Origin: Streptomyces puniciscabiei
GTDB taxonomy: Bacteria; Actinomycetota; Actinomycetes; Streptomycetales; Streptomycetaceae
Assembly: GCF_006715785.1 (NCBI RefSeq)
Contig: NZ_VFNX01000003.1
Span: forward strand, 248,001-312,000
Direction of reading: 5' to 3'
DNA: 64,000 nucleotides
Made by a program: the position numbers and the translations under genes. Below are positions 51,611 to 62,600 of the stretch, piece after piece. Below the pieces are notes generated by a model, which worked only from the letters and a program-made list of their open reading frames with translations, was not told the origin of the DNA and searched no databases. Numbering within the stretch: the first letter of the stretch is position 1; each line of letters begins with the position of its first letter.

Positions 51611-51732
51611 AGTGGCGGGCATCGCCGCCCCGTGGCCGGCCCCACCGCGCTCGGGACGGGCAGCCCCCTGACGCCGCTGCGGACGATCCTGCTCCGTATG
51701 CGCGTGTTCACCGGTCCCGTTATGGTCCAAAG

Positions 51733-53173
51733 GTGCGATCCGCCCAGATCACCGGTGCGGCGGCGGCCACTGCCGGTCTGCTCTTCCTCGCGGCGGGCGG
51801 TACGGCTCTGGGCAGTGTGACGTCAGCCGATGTCCGGGCCGCCGCCAGTTCCCGGCCGGTGACCGTGTCCCGGTTCGTGTCCGGCCCCTGCCCCAGGACG
51901 CCCGAGCCGAGCGCCGCGCTGCGCTCCGCACGCTGCGGTGTCCTGGAGGTCCCGGAGAACCGCGCCCGCCCTGGCCGGCGCCCGTACGGCTGGCGGTGGC
52001 GGTCATTCCGGCCACGTCGGACAGGCCCGCCGCGGACCGCGTGGTGTTCATGTCCGGCGGTTCCGGTGGCGACGCGTTCGACGACATCCCCTTTCTCGTC
52101 GACGCCGGCCTGAACCGGGACCGGGGGCCGATCGTCATGGCCCAGCGCGGGAATCTGCACGCCCAGCCGCATCTCGCCTGCCCGGAGCTGGACCGGTTCT
52201 CCGCGGCGGCCGTGGGGCTCCGGTACGACGCCCCCTCGACGCGGCGGCTCCTGCTGACCGCGGTGAAGGAGTGCCGCGACCGTCTGACGGCCGACGGGAT
52301 CGATCGCAGCGCGTAGCACCCCGAGGGAGTCCGGTCGGTCGGCATCGACGGCATCCTGCCGCCGTCGAGGGCGGGCTCGGCCCTGACCTGGGGCAGCGCC
52401 CGGCAGGGCTTCGACGGTCTGTTCCGGGCCTGCGCCGCGCAGCCCGCGTGCGAGCACCGCTATCCGCGCCTGCCGGCCACCTTCGACCGCCTCGTCCATG
52501 AGCTCGAGGCCCGTCCGGTCACCACGACCGTCGAGGTGCCCGGCCGCCCGGCGCGGTGAAGGTCGTCCTGGACGGTGGGGCGCTGGTGAACTGGCTGACC
52601 CCCGCCACCCATGTGGCGGCCGGGGTGCCGCGCTCGCTCGACGAGCCGGCGCACGGCAGGCCGCAGCGGATCGCCGGGCAGTGGGCGGGCGGCAGGCTCA
52701 GCCCCCAGGCCGTCGGACGGGTGCCCCACGGGCTCGCGTACGGCGTCTTCTGCGGCGAATGGGTGCCGTACGAGACCCGGGCCGAGGCGATCCGGGGCGG
52801 CCGGGCCGCGTTCCCCTCGTTCCCCGCCTCGGTGCTGGCCCAGGCCCCGCAACTCACCTTCCTCCGCCCGGACTGCGCCGTCTGGAACGTCCCCGCGGCG
52901 CCGCGCTCGGTCCGGGACGTCACGCGCAGCGACATCCCCGTCCTGGCCCTCTCCGGCGGCTTCGACTCCCAGACGGGCGCCGGCAACGGGCCGTACGTCG
53001 CCCGGACGCTGAGCCGGGCCACCGTCGTCATGGTCCCGTACACCGCCCATGTGACGTTCGCCGCGTCGCCGTGCGCGCAGGCGATCACCCGCTCCTTCTT
53101 CGACCATCCGGCCGCGCCGGACACCGGATGCGTCAAGGACGTCAAGCCGCCGCGGTACGAGGTCGGGCCGTAA
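51733..53173 (+). pseudogene. Broken alpha/beta hydrolase (TAP-like tripeptidyl aminopeptidase)
   Basis: A secreted serine peptidase relic. Frame 1 from GTG 51733 gives a signal-like start (ATAGLLFLAAGGTALGS) and CGVLEVPENRARPGRR. Frame 3 continues from about 51985: DRVVFMSGGSGGDAFDDIPF, VMAQRGNLHAQPHLACPELD, then a TAG at 52314. After it HPEGVRSVGIDGILPPSRAG resumes in the same frame, so the nucleophile GxSxG part is deleted. A second frameshift near 52550 leads to frame 2 (LALSGGFDSQTGAGNG; VVMVPYTAHVTFAAS, SFFDHP) up to 53173. Catalytic function is lost. Confidence 0.85.
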
Positions 53174-53184
53174 GCGCTGTCGTG

Positions 53185-54570
53185 TCAGCGGTTGGCCACC
53201 GCCTGTTTGATCAGGGTCTTGCCGAAGTCCCACATCAGGCCGCCGCCGCTGTGTGCGTCGTCCATGACGGCCGTGAACGCGTCCACGAACCGCTCCACGT
53301 CCGCCTCGTCGAGGACCAGCGGCGGGATCAGCTTGATCACCTCCAGGTGGTCGCCGGAGACCTGGGTGAGGATCCGGTGCCGCTGCAGCAGCGGTACGAC
53401 CACCATCTGGGCGAACAGTCCCTTGCGGGCGGCCTGGAGCATGGCCCAGCGGCTGCGCAGCTTCAGCGAGGAGGGCCGGCCGAACTCGATGCCGATCATC
53501 AGGCCCCGGCCGCGGACATCGGCGAGCAGCTCGTACTTTCCGGTCAGCGCGGTCAGCCGGGACTTCAGCAGCTCGCCGGTCCGGCGCACGCCCGCGACGA
53601 TCTGCTCGTTCTCCATGACCGCCAGCACGGCGAGGCCGCACGCCATCGCCTGGGCGTTGGACCCGAAACTCGCCGAGTGGACCAGGACCCGGTCCATGGA
53701 CGAGTAGACCTTCTTGAAGATCCAGTCCTTGCCGAGGGTGGCCCCGACCGGGACGTATCCGCCGGACAGCGCCTTGGCCACGCACACCAGGTCCGGTTCG
53801 ACGCCTTCCTCGTGCTGGTAGGCGTAGAAGTCGCCGGTGCGGCCGAGGCCCGTCTGCACCTCGTCGGCGATCAGCAGCGCCTTGTGCTTGCGCAGCAGTT
53901 CCTGGGCGGCGCGCAGGTAGCCGGGCGGGGCCTCGTGCACCCCCTTGCCCTGGATCGGCTCCACGATCAGCGCGGCCACGTCGCCCTTCAGCAACTCCCG
54001 TGCCAGGGCGTCGAGATCACCGAGGGGCACGGCGGTGTCGGGCAGCAGCGGGGCGAAGCCGTCCCGGAAGCCGCTCTCGCCGTTGACCGACAGGGAGCCG
54101 GTGGTCAGGCCGTGGAAGGCGTGTTCGCAGTACAGGACGCGGGGCTTGCCGGTGGCGTAGCGGGCGAACTTCAGCGCCGTCTCGACGGCCTCCGTGCCGC
54201 TGTTGCCGAAGAACACCCGGTCCAGGTGCGGGCTGTGGGTGAGGAGCCGTTCGGCGAGCAGGCCGGGCAGCGGCTGGCAGTCGAAGCGGGTGAGGTCGGC
54301 GAGGTCCAGGTCGAGCACGTCGTGCAGCGCCTTGCGGACGACCGGGTGGTGGCGGCCGAGGCCCATCACCCCGAAGCCGGCGAGCATGTCCAGGTAGTCG
54401 TTGCCGTCGGCGTCGAAGAAGTGGGCGCCCTCGGCCCGCTCGTAGACCTTGTCGAAGCCGATGGTGTGCAGCATGCGCGGGAGCTGCGGATTGAGGTACC
54501 TGGTGTGCAGCTCGTAGCGTTCCGCTCCGCGCTCGGCGAGCAGGGCTCCGAGGTCGAACTCCGTCCTCAT
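53185..54570 (-). CDS. hpnO: Class-III aminotransferase of hopanoid synthesis (HpnO-like)
   Basis: 461 aa. PLP enzyme: [80 protein letters not shown] and the PLP Lys in [20 protein letters not shown]. It aminates the C5 side chain on ribosylhopane/formylhopane to give aminobacteriohopanetriol, the aminated hopanoid found in Streptomyces. ATG overlaps the dxs stop (ATGA) and it is the last gene of the run. hpnO is assigned by context; ornithine-aminotransferase-like function cannot be excluded. Confidence 0.85.
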   Translation of the reverse strand: MRTEFDLGALLAERGAERYELHTRYLNPQLPRMLHTIGFDKVYERAEGAHFFDADGNDYLDMLAGFGVMGLGRHHPVVRKALHDVLDLDLADLTRFDCQPLPGLLAERLLTHSPHLDRVFFGNSGTEAVETALKFARYATGKPRVLYCEHAFHGLTTGSLSVNGESGFRDGFAPLLPDTAVPLGDLDALARELLKGDVAALIVEPIQGKGVHEAPPGYLRAAQELLRKHKALLIADEVQTGLGRTGDFYAYQHEEGVEPDLVCVAKALSGGYVPVGATLGKDWIFKKVYSSMDRVLVHSASFGSNAQAMACGLAVLAVMENEQIVAGVRRTGELLKSRLTALTGKYELLADVRGRGLMIGIEFGRPSSLKLRSRWAMLQAARKGLFAQMVVVPLLQRHRILTQVSGDHLEVIKLIPPLVLDEADVERFVDAFTAVMDDAHSGGGLMWDFGKTLIKQAVANR

Positions 54571-56465
54571 TCATTCTCCTTGGCTGTGCCGCCCGCGTCC
54601 CTGACGGCCAGGCTCGCACTGATCCGCCCGGCGATCTCGACGGGCGTGAGACCGATGTCGGCCAGCACCTCACCGCGCTTGGCGTGCGCGAGGAACTGCT
54701 CCGGGATGCCGAACCGCCGTACCGGCACGTCCACGTCGGCGTCGCCGAGGGCCAGCGCCACGGCAGAACCGACGCCGGCCGAACGGCTGTTGTCCTCCAC
54801 CACGGCCACCAGCCGGTGCTCGGCGGCGAGGCCCGGCAGCGAGGGGTCGACGGGCTTGACCCAACGGGGGTCCACCACCGTGCAGTTGATGCCGCGTGCC
54901 TGGAGCAGGTCGGCGGCCTGCAGGCACACCGGGGCCATGACGCCTACGGCGACCAGCAGCACCTCGGGGCGTTCGGCGCGGTGCAGGACGTCCATGCCGC
55001 CGACCCGGTCGACCGCGGGGATGTCCGGGCCGACGGACTCCTTCGGGAAGCGGACCAGGGTGGGCGCGTCGTCCACGGCGACGGCCTCGCGCAGCTGGGC
55101 GCGCAGCTGGCCGGCGTCGCGCGGGGCGGCGATCCTGAGACCGGGGACGACCTGGAGGACCGACATGTCCCACATGCCGTTGTGGGAGGCCCCGTCGACG
55201 CCGGTGACGCCGGCCCGGTCCAGGACGAAGGTGACCCCGCAGCGGTGCAGGGCGACGTCCATGAGCAGCTGGTCGAAGGCGCGGTTGAGGAAGGTGGCGT
55301 AGACGGCGACGACCGGGTGCAGCCCGCCGGTGGCGAGGCCGGCGGCGGAGACGGCCGCGTGCTGCTCGGCGATGCCCACGTCCCACACGCGGTCGGGGAA
55401 GCGCTCGGCGAACTTGCCGAGGCCCACCGGGTGCAGCATGGCCGCCGTGATCGCCACGACGTCATCGCGCTCCTCGCCGATCCGCACGATCTCGTCACCG
55501 AACACCGAGGTCCAGGAGGGGCCGCCCGAGGGCGCGAGCGGCTCGCAGGTCAGCGGGTCCATCACGCCGACCGTGTGGAAGTGGTCCTCCTCGTGGGCGA
55601 GGGCGGGCTCGTAGCCACGGCCCTTGACGGTGAGGCAGTGGACCAGGACCGGGCCGTGGAAGCGTTTCGCCCGGCGCAGCGCCGACTCGACGGCCTTGAC
55701 GTCGTGGCCGTCGATCGGGCCGACGTACTTCAGGCCCAGGTCCTCGAACATGCCCTGCGGGGCGAAGGCGTCCTTGAAGCCCTTCTTCGCGCCGTGCAGG
55801 GACTCGTAGATGGTGTTCCCGACGATCGGGGTGCGCAGCAGTACGTCCTTGCCCCAGGCGAGGACCTTCTCGTAGCTGTCGGTGGTGCGCAGGGTGGCCA
55901 GGTGGTTGGCGAGGCCGCCGATGGTCGGGGCGTAGGAGCGTTCGTTGTCGTTGACGACGATGATCAGCGGGCGGTCCTTGGCGGCCGCGATGTTGTTCAG
56001 CGCCTCCCAGGCCATGCCGCCGGTCAGCGCGCCGTCGCCGATGACGGCGACCACATGGCCCTTCTCCCCCTGCACCTGGTTGGCCTTGGCGAGGCCGTCG
56101 GCCCAGCCGAGCGCGGTGGAGGCGTGGCTGTTCTCGATGACGTCGTGCTCGGACTCCTCGCGCGAGGGGTAGCCGGACAGGCCGCCCTTGCCGCGCAGCT
56201 TGGAGAAGTCCTGCCGACCTGTCAGCAGTTTGTGGACGTAGGACTGGTGACCGGTGTCCCACAGGATGCGGTCGACCGGCGACTCGAAGACCCGGTGCAG
56301 CGCGATGGTCAGTTCCACCACCCCCAGATTGGGCCCGAGGTGACCGCCGGTCCTCGATACCGCCTGCACCAGGAACTCGCGTATTTCGTCGGACAGTTCG
56401 CCGAGTTCCGCCTCGGACAGCGCCTTCAGGTCGCGTGGTGTCCGGATGGTCTCCAGAATGGTCAC
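54567..56465 (-). CDS. dxs: 1-deoxy-D-xylulose-5-phosphate synthase
   Basis: 632 aa. TPP enzyme condensing pyruvate and glyceraldehyde 3-phosphate, the first MEP-pathway step. Seen: [38 protein letters not shown] motif [36 protein letters not shown] and the C-terminal transketolase fold. Full length. It lies between ispG and the aminotransferase and is coupled to the latter, so precursor supply is built into the hopanoid locus; Streptomyces may have a second dxs elsewhere. Confidence 0.95.
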   Translation of the reverse strand: MTILETIRTPRDLKALSEAELGELSDEIREFLVQAVSRTGGHLGPNLGVVELTIALHRVFESPVDRILWDTGHQSYVHKLLTGRQDFSKLRGKGGLSGYPSREESEHDVIENSHASTALGWADGLAKANQVQGEKGHVVAVIGDGALTGGMAWEALNNIAAAKDRPLIIVVNDNERSYAPTIGGLANHLATLRTTDSYEKVLAWGKDVLLRTPIVGNTIYESLHGAKKGFKDAFAPQGMFEDLGLKYVGPIDGHDVKAVESALRRAKRFHGPVLVHCLTVKGRGYEPALAHEEDHFHTVGVMDPLTCEPLAPSGGPSWTSVFGDEIVRIGEERDDVVAITAAMLHPVGLGKFAERFPDRVWDVGIAEQHAAVSAAGLATGGLHPVVAVYATFLNRAFDQLLMDVALHRCGVTFVLDRAGVTGVDGASHNGMWDMSVLQVVPGLRIAAPRDAGQLRAQLREAVAVDDAPTLVRFPKESVGPDIPAVDRVGGMDVLHRAERPEVLLVAVGVMAPVCLQAADLLQARGINCTVVDPRWVKPVDPSLPGLAAEHRLVAVVEDNSRSAGVGSAVALALGDADVDVPVRRFGIPEQFLAHAKRGEVLADIGLTPVEIAGRISASLAVRDAGGTAKENE

Positions 56466-56504
56466 GCTGGGCCCCCTCTCGGTCCGTGCCGTGCTGTGCT
56501 CAAC

Positions 56505-57632
56505 TCATTCGTCTGCGGGGCTCGTCCGCTCGGCGAGCTTCATGGCCTCCTCGATGAGGGTCTCCACGATCTTCGACTCGGGGACGGTCTTGATGACCTC
56601 GCCCTTGACGAAGATCTGCCCCTTTCCGTTGCCCGAGGCAACTCCGAGGTCGGCCTCACGGGCCTCGCCGGGACCGTTCACCACACACCCCATCACCGCG
56701 ACCCTGAGCGGCACTTCCATGCCGTCCAGGCCCGCCGTGACCTCCTCCGCGAGCTTGTACACGTCCACCTGGGCGCGGCCGCAGGACGGACAGGAGACGA
56801 TCTCCAGGCGCCGCTGCCGCAGGCCCAGCGACTGGAGGATCTGGATGCCGACCTTGACCTCCTCGGCGGGCGGGGCGGAGAGGGACACGCGGATGGTGTC
56901 GCCGATGCCCTGCGAGAGCAGCGCGCCGAAGGCCACCGCCGACTTGATCGTGCCCTGGAACGCCGGGCCGGCCTCGGTGACCCCCAGGTGCAGCGGGTAG
57001 TCGCAAGCCTCGGCGAGCTGCCGGTAGGCCTCGATCATCACGACCGGGTCGTTGTGCTTGACGGAGATCTTGATGTCCCGGAAGTCGTGCTCCTCGAAGA
57101 GCGACGCCTCCCACAGCGCGCTCTCGACCAGTGCCTCCGGAGTGGCCCTGCCGTACTTCTGCAGCAGCCGCCGGTCCAGCGAACCGGCGTTGACGCCGAT
57201 CCGGATCGGCGTGCCGTGGTCCTTGGCGGCGCGCGCGATCTGCTTCACCTGGTCGTCGAACTTCTTGATGTTGCCGGGATTCACCCGGACCGCCGCACAG
57301 CCGGCCTCGATGGCCGCGAAGACGTACTTCGGCTGGAAGTGGATGTCCGCGATCACCGGGATCTGTGACTTGCGGGCGATGGTGGCGAGGGCGTCCGCGT
57401 CGTCCTGCGTGGGGCAGGCGACGCGGACGATCTGGCAGCCGGACGCGGTGAGTTCCGCGATCTGCTGCAGGGTGGCGCCGATGTCCGACGTACGGGTCGT
57501 CGTCATCGACTGCACCGACACCGGGGCTCCGCCCCCGACCGCCACCGGCCCGACGTGGATCTGCCGCGACTGCCGCCGCGGTGCGACCGGCCGGGCCGGT
57601 ACCTCGGGAACGCCCAAGGGGACGGCGGTCAT
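56505..57632 (-). CDS. ispG: 4-hydroxy-3-methylbut-2-enyl-diphosphate synthase (GcpE)
   Basis: 375 aa. Iron-sulfur enzyme of the MEP pathway. N-terminal [23 protein letters not shown]-barrel blocks [20 protein letters not shown] and [19 protein letters not shown], cluster Cys residues in SCPSCGRAQ and [15 protein letters not shown]. It lies four bases after hpnH and 39 bases before dxs on the same strand, clearly in the same transcription unit. The C-terminal extension ([19 protein letters not shown]) is short and acidic. Confidence 0.95.
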   Translation of the reverse strand: MTAVPLGVPEVPARPVAPRRQSRQIHVGPVAVGGGAPVSVQSMTTTRTSDIGATLQQIAELTASGCQIVRVACPTQDDADALATIARKSQIPVIADIHFQPKYVFAAIEAGCAAVRVNPGNIKKFDDQVKQIARAAKDHGTPIRIGVNAGSLDRRLLQKYGRATPEALVESALWEASLFEEHDFRDIKISVKHNDPVVMIEAYRQLAEACDYPLHLGVTEAGPAFQGTIKSAVAFGALLSQGIGDTIRVSLSAPPAEEVKVGIQILQSLGLRQRRLEIVSCPSCGRAQVDVYKLAEEVTAGLDGMEVPLRVAVMGCVVNGPGEAREADLGVASGNGKGQIFVKGEVIKTVPESKIVETLIEEAMKLAERTSPADE

Positions 57633-57636
57633 CGCG

Positions 57637-58662
57637 TCAGCCCTGCTTTCCGCTCGTCATCGTCTCGCGCGCGGCGCGCAGGGACTCCTTCAGGGAGCCC
57701 ATCGTGGCGAGTACGGCGGTCGGCTCGTAGCCGCAGTGCGCCATGCAGTTGGCGCAGCGCGGGTCCTTGCCGCGGCCGTACTTGTCCCAGTCGGTCTCCT
57801 CGACGAGTTCGCGGTACGTGGACACGTATCCGTCGCTCATCAGATAGCAGGGGCGCTGCCAGCCGAAGAGGGAGTAGCTCGGGATCGCCCAGGCCGTGCA
57901 GGGGAAGTCGACCTTGCCCTCGAGGAAGTCGAGGAAGAGCGGGCTCTGGTTGAGCCGCCACTTCTTGCGGTTGCCGCCCGCGAAGGCCTTCTTGAACAGC
58001 TCGCGGGTCTGCTGCACACCGAGGAAGTGCTCCTGGTCGGGGGCCTTCTCGTAGGCGTAGGCGGGCGAGAGCATCATCTCGTCCACCTTCAGGTCGTCGT
58101 TGAGGTAGTTCAGCACCTCGATGACGGTCTGCGGGGTGTCGGTGTTGAAGAAGGTGGAATTGGTGGTCACCCGGAAGCCGCGCCGCTTGGCCTCCTTGAT
58201 GGCCTCCACCGCCTCGTCGAAGGTGCCCTCCTTCGCCACCGAGGCGTCGTGCCGCTCGCGCAGCCCGTCGATGTGCACGGCCCACGCGAAGTACGGCGAG
58301 GGCTTGAACTTGTCCATCTTCTTGCGCATGAGAAGGGCGTTCGTGCACAGGAACACGAACTTCTTCCTTGCCACCAACTGGCGTACGATCTCGTCGATCT
58401 GAGGGTGCATCAGTGGCTCACCGCCGGCGATGGACACCATCGGCGCACCGGACTCCAGCACCGCGCCCACGGCCTGGGCGACGGGCATGCGCTGCTTGAG
58501 GACGCCCGCCGGATGCTGGATCTTGCCGCAGCCCTCGCACTTGAGGTTGCACGCGAACAGCGGTTCCAACTCGACCAGAAGGGCGAACTTGTCCCTCTTC
58601 CTGAGCTTCTGTTCGAGCAGGTATGTAGCGACCTTGACGGTCTGACGCAACGGCATGGCCAT
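57637..58662 (-). CDS. hpnH: Adenosylhopane synthase, radical SAM protein HpnH
   Basis: 341 aa. Radical SAM motif CNLKCEGC (CxxxCxxC) in [20 protein letters not shown], then [21 protein letters not shown]-like region and the C-terminal [20 protein letters not shown] with extra Cys. It adds the 5'-deoxyadenosyl group to diploptene, the first step of C35 side-chain synthesis. GGAGGTGA lies six bases before ATG 58662. Between hpnG and ispG with tiny gaps. Confidence 0.95.
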   Translation of the reverse strand: MAMPLRQTVKVATYLLEQKLRKRDKFALLVELEPLFACNLKCEGCGKIQHPAGVLKQRMPVAQAVGAVLESGAPMVSIAGGEPLMHPQIDEIVRQLVARKKFVFLCTNALLMRKKMDKFKPSPYFAWAVHIDGLRERHDASVAKEGTFDEAVEAIKEAKRRGFRVTTNSTFFNTDTPQTVIEVLNYLNDDLKVDEMMLSPAYAYEKAPDQEHFLGVQQTRELFKKAFAGGNRKKWRLNQSPLFLDFLEGKVDFPCTAWAIPSYSLFGWQRPCYLMSDGYVSTYRELVEETDWDKYGRGKDPRCANCMAHCGYEPTAVLATMGSLKESLRAARETMTSGKQG

Positions 58663-58667
58663 CTGGC

Positions 58668-59309
58668 TCACCTCCGGGGGAGCAGCAAAGAACGGTGCCA
58701 TTCGAAAAATGCGGGAAGAACGGAACGAAGAACACGGAAGGCCGATATTCCACCGCGTACCGTGCCGATCCGGACGAGTTCATGTTCGGGAGCGTCCACG
58801 ACCACCCGTACGGCCGCGACCGGGCGCTCACGGCCGCGCACGGCCGTGAGGAGCGTGGCCGCCGACTCCATGTCGACCGCGATCGCGCCGGTCGCGAGCA
58901 GGTCGGACCGCTCGTGGCCGCGCACGACATGGTCGGAGCCGGTGAGCGGGCCGGTGTGGACCGTGCGTCCGGGCAGGATGCGCACGAGTTCCTTGACGAG
59001 CAGTTCGGTGCCCACGCAGGCGACGGCGCCGCGCGGGTCACGGGTCTCCTCGGCGACGACCAGGTCGCCGGGGTGCATGCCGGGAGCGAGCCCGGCGCAG
59101 AATCCGGTGGCCAGTACGGCCGCGTCGGCCAGCGGCGGTTCCGCGAGCTGCCGGGTGAGGGAGCGTTCCGCCGCACGGGGGCCCATGCCCGTACGGAGGA
59201 AGCTGACCGGCCCGTCCGCCCCGCCCCTGTCCCCGGTGCGCAGGGCGAGGTGCTCGATGCCGAGCGCGCAGGCGATCAGCAGCGGGGGCGGGGCGGGCTG
59301 GGTGGTCAA
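58668..59309 (-). CDS. hpnG: Hopanoid-associated phosphorylase HpnG
   Basis: 213 aa. Nucleoside-phosphorylase fold: IACALGIEHLALRTG, GMGPRAAERSLTRQLAEPPL, ATGFCAGLAPGMHPGDLVVA, and VDMESAATLLTAVRGR, the purine phosphorylase MES motif. It removes adenine from adenosylhopane to give ribosyl-phosphate hopane. The TTG start lies two bases after the shc stop, with GGGGAG upstream. Coupled to shc and followed closely by hpnH. Confidence 0.9.
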   Translation of the reverse strand: MTTQPAPPPLLIACALGIEHLALRTGDRGGADGPVSFLRTGMGPRAAERSLTRQLAEPPLADAAVLATGFCAGLAPGMHPGDLVVAEETRDPRGAVACVGTELLVKELVRILPGRTVHTGPLTGSDHVVRGHERSDLLATGAIAVDMESAATLLTAVRGRERPVAAVRVVVDAPEHELVRIGTVRGGISAFRVLRSVLPAFFEWHRSLLLPRR

Positions 59310-59311
59310 GG

Positions 59312-61339
59312 TCAGCTCCCCTTCACCTCGGGCAGCGGTTTCCGGGCGAGGAGGCCGCGCTCGAAGGGGTCGCCGTGCAGGTACCGGCCGAGCGCGGTGA
59401 GCGGGAAGACCTGCCGGTACAGGTGGTAGTTGATGGAGAAGTCCCAGGGGAAGCCGGTGCCGGTGAAGTACGGCTCGTCCCAGGTGCCGTCCTCCCGCTG
59501 GGTGTCCGCCAGCCACTGGATGCCGCGCTCGACGGCCTTGGAGTCCTTCTCCCCCGCGGCGAGCAGCGCCATCAGTGCCCACGCGGTCTGGGAGGCCGTG
59601 GAGGCGCCGCGGCCGCTCCACTCCTTCACGTACTTGTAGGAGCGCAGGTCCTCGCCCCAGCCGCCGTCGTCGTTCTGCACGCTCTCCAGCCAGGCCACGG
59701 CGCGCCGGATCGCCGGGTGCGAGGCGGGCAGCCCGGCCGCGGTCAGCGCGGGCACCACCGAGCCCGTGCCGTAGACGTAGTTGACGCCCCAGCGGCCGAA
59801 CCACGAGCCGTCCGGCTCCTGTTCGGCGAGCAGCCAGTCGATGCCGCGCCGGGTGCGCGGGTCGTGGGCGAGCCCCTCGGCGGCGAGCATCTCCACGACG
59901 TGCGCGGTGACGTCGGCCGACGGCGGGTCGATGACCTCGCCGAAGTCGCAGAAGGGCAGCCGGTTCGGGAACGGGCTGGTGTTGTCGGCGTCGAAGGCGC
60001 CCCACGCGCCGTTCTTCGACTGCATCCCGAGGTTCCAGCGCACCGCGCGCCCGATCGCCCGGTCCACGCGCTCGGGGTCGTGGTGCCGGACCCGGCGCAG
60101 GGCGAGGGAGACCTCGGCGGTGTCGTCGATGTCGGGGTAGTTGTCGTTGTGGAACTCGAACGCCCAGCCGCCCGGCGGAAGTTGGGGACGCCGTACGGCC
60201 CAGTCGCCGGGCCGGACGATCTCCTCGCCCAGCATCCAGTCGGCCGCCTTGACCAGCTGCGGATGGTCGGCGGGCAGTCCCGCGTCGACGAGCGCGATGG
60301 TCGCGAGGCAGGTGTCCCACACGGGGGACTGGCAGGCCTCGATCATCCGGGCGCCGTCCTCGCGCCAGACGGCGAAACGGTCCAGCGAGGCGAGTCCCTC
60401 GCGGATCACCGGATGCTGGAGGTCGTAGCCCAGCAGATGCAGGGCGATGACCGAGTACACGGCCGGGGGCTGGATGCCGCCCCAGCAGCCGTCGTTCTCC
60501 TGCCGCTCGATGATCCAGCGGGCCGCGGAGTTCATCGCGGCCCTGCGGAGTCTGCGCACGGCGACCCTGCGGTAGCCGCGGACCACCTTGTCGAGCCGCT
60601 GGAAGAGCCCGTCCCAGCTGGCCACCGGGGCGAGCGGCTGCGGCGGGTTGGGGTTCGCCGGGTCGGTGTGCAGCTCGTCCAGCGCGAACGGGGCCGGGCG
60701 CACGGGGCGCTTGGCCGAGACGATGGTCAGCGGCACGATCGTCTGCCGGGCCCAGCAGCCGAAGTCGTAGATGTTGAGCGGGAACCAGGTGGGGAAGTAG
60801 ATCAGCTCGGGAGGCAGTTCCGGCAGGTCCTCCCACTTCCACCAGCCGAACAGGGCGAGCCAGATCCGGGTGAACACCCGGGAGGCGGCGATACCGCCGC
60901 GCTCGCGGATCCAGGCGGAGGCCTTCGCCATGTGCGCCTCGTCGGGCGCGTCGCCGGCCAGGCGCAGGGCGACGTAGGCCTCGACGGTGGTGGACAGTTC
61001 ACCGGGCCCGCCGTAGAAGGTGGCCCAGGTGCCGTCCTCGCGCTGCTCGCCGCGGATGAACTTCGCGGCTGCCTGGGTGGTCCGCTCGTCGCGGATCCCG
61101 AGGAACTGGCGGAGCAGCAGGTCCTCGGCGTCCATGGTGACGTTGGTCTCCAGGTCGCCCTTCCACCAGCCCTGGGCGTCCTGCCGCGCGAGCAGGAAGT
61201 CGGTGGCGCGCCGGGCGGCGCGTGCGGCGGCTTCTTGTACCCCGGCCGCCTCGGGGGTGGTGATGGCGGTGGTTTCGCTGGCCGCGGCAGCGCGGGACGG
61301 CACAGTCGCCCCGGTGCTTCCGTCGGTCGTCGCTGTCAT
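59312..61339 (-). CDS. shc: Squalene-hopene cyclase
   Basis: 675 aa. Cyclises squalene to hopene/hopanol at the membrane. Catalytic DxDD in PDIDDTAEVSLAL, many QW repeats (e.g. GRWGVNYVYGTGSVVPAL; DDGGWGEDLRSYKY; QREDGTWDEPYFTGTGFPWD) and the typical QDAQGWWKGDLETNVTMDAE start. The N-terminal 50 residues are Ala/Thr-rich and variable. ATG 61339. Upstream gap of 121 bases to the polyprenyl synthase may hold a promoter, but I see no clear one. Confidence 0.96.
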   Translation of the reverse strand: MTATTDGSTGATVPSRAAAASETTAITTPEAAGVQEAAARAARRATDFLLARQDAQGWWKGDLETNVTMDAEDLLLRQFLGIRDERTTQAAAKFIRGEQREDGTWATFYGGPGELSTTVEAYVALRLAGDAPDEAHMAKASAWIRERGGIAASRVFTRIWLALFGWWKWEDLPELPPELIYFPTWFPLNIYDFGCWARQTIVPLTIVSAKRPVRPAPFALDELHTDPANPNPPQPLAPVASWDGLFQRLDKVVRGYRRVAVRRLRRAAMNSAARWIIERQENDGCWGGIQPPAVYSVIALHLLGYDLQHPVIREGLASLDRFAVWREDGARMIEACQSPVWDTCLATIALVDAGLPADHPQLVKAADWMLGEEIVRPGDWAVRRPQLPPGGWAFEFHNDNYPDIDDTAEVSLALRRVRHHDPERVDRAIGRAVRWNLGMQSKNGAWGAFDADNTSPFPNRLPFCDFGEVIDPPSADVTAHVVEMLAAEGLAHDPRTRRGIDWLLAEQEPDGSWFGRWGVNYVYGTGSVVPALTAAGLPASHPAIRRAVAWLESVQNDDGGWGEDLRSYKYVKEWSGRGASTASQTAWALMALLAAGEKDSKAVERGIQWLADTQREDGTWDEPYFTGTGFPWDFSINYHLYRQVFPLTALGRYLHGDPFERGLLARKPLPEVKGS

Positions 61340-61460
61340 GGCTTCCCCTTCGTGCAGTCGTGCGAGTCGTGCTGCTGTGGGTCCGCCGTCGGCCGGTGTC
61401 CTCGAGTCGATCCTCGGACACCGGCCGGCGACTACGCGAGGCGTGTTCGGCCGATAGTGA

Positions 61461-62600
61461 TCATCTCTTTCGTACGACGACGAAGTCGGCGAGCGCCGTG
61501 AAGGCCTCGCGCACCCGGCCGGGCATGTCGACGGCGTCGAGGGCCTCGATGGCGATGGTGTGCTGACGGCGCGCTTCCTCGGCCGTCCAGTCGCGGCCGC
61601 CGGCCTGCTCGATGAGGGCCGCGCGGGCCGCGAACTCCTCCTCCGAGAAGTTCTCGAAGTCGCTGCTCTTGGCGTCCGCGGCGAGGATCTCGCCGAGCTG
61701 CTCGGAGGCGGGGCCGCCGGCCGCGAGCGCGGCGACGACCGGCAGGGACTTCTTGCGCTGGCGCAGGTCGCTCCAGGTCTGCTTGCCGGTGGCCTCGGGG
61801 TCGCCCCAGATGCCGAGGAGGTCGTCGACGGCCTGGAAGGCGAGGCCGAGGTGGTAGCCGTACCGTTCCAGCGCGTCGGCGGTGGCGTCGTCGGCGCCGC
61901 CGAGGACCGCGCCGATGGAGCTGGAGGCGGCGAGCAGCGCGCCGGTCTTGTTGCCCTCCATCTCCAGGCACTCCTCGACGGTGACCCGGTCGCGGTGCTC
62001 GTAGGAGATGTCCTGCGCCTGGCCGTCGATCAGGGCGCGGGTGGCGGTGGTGAGCCGGCGGGTGGCGCGGCCCGCCTCCACGGTCCCGAGCTCCAGCAGG
62101 ATCTCGTTGGCGAGGGCGAACAGGGCGTCACCGACCAGGATCGCCTGGGCGGGGCCGTGCACCTTCCAGACGGTGTCGCGGTGCCGGCGCTGCTCGTCAC
62201 CGTCCATCAGGTCGTCGTGCAGCAGCGAGAAGTTGTGGACGAGTTCGACGGCGACGGCGCCGGGGATGCCCACCTCGGGCGCGGCGCCGGTGACCTCGGC
62301 GGAGAGCACGGCGAGCGCGGGACGCACGGCCTTGCCGCCGTCGCCGTCGGCCGGGTTGCCGGCGGCGTCGATCCAGCCGAAGTGGTACGCGGCGACGGTG
62401 TCCATGGGAGACGCCAGCCGGTCGACGGCCGCACGCAGGACCGGAGTGGCCAGGGTCCGGCCCCGCTCCAGCAGCGCGGTCACATCCACCGCGGCCCGTG
62501 GGGCGGGCGTCGAGGCCGGGGGCACAGTGGGCACAGTCTCTCCTCTTGTTGCGGTACCGGGGGTGCGGGGGCCTGCCGCGGGCTCCTGATCGGGCGTCAC
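61461..62600 (-). CDS. Polyprenyl (farnesyl) diphosphate synthase of the hopanoid locus
   Basis: 379 aa. First Asp-rich motif LLHDDLMDGDEQRRHRDTVW, second AFQAVDDLLGIWGDPEATGK, and GKAVRPALAVLSAEVTGAAP with the substrate Lys/Arg. Family IDSA trans-prenyltransferase; in S. coelicolor the corresponding protein supplies farnesyl diphosphate for squalene. An 80-residue Pro/Thr/Ala-rich N-terminus precedes the fold. The GTG overlaps the dehydroxylase stop (GTGA), with GGAGG five bases upstream. Confidence 0.92.
   Translation of the reverse strand: MTPDQEPAAGPRTPGTATRGETVPTVPPASTPAPRAAVDVTALLERGRTLATPVLRAAVDRLASPMDTVAAYHFGWIDAAGNPADGDGGKAVRPALAVLSAEVTGAAPEVGIPGAVAVELVHNFSLLHDDLMDGDEQRRHRDTVWKVHGPAQAILVGDALFALANEILLELGTVEAGRATRRLTTATRALIDGQAQDISYEHRDRVTVEECLEMEGNKTGALLAASSSIGAVLGGADDATADALERYGYHLGLAFQAVDDLLGIWGDPEATGKQTWSDLRQRKKSLPVVAALAAGGPASEQLGEILAADAKSSDFENFSEEEFAARAALIEQAGGRDWTAEEARRQHTIAIEALDAVDMPGRVREAFTALADFVVVRKR

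Noticed and set aside
51733..52559. Three separate small secreted proteins in the region before the hopanoid genes
   Set aside because: The frames join end to end into one alpha/beta hydrolase sequence with a missing middle, which fits one broken gene better.
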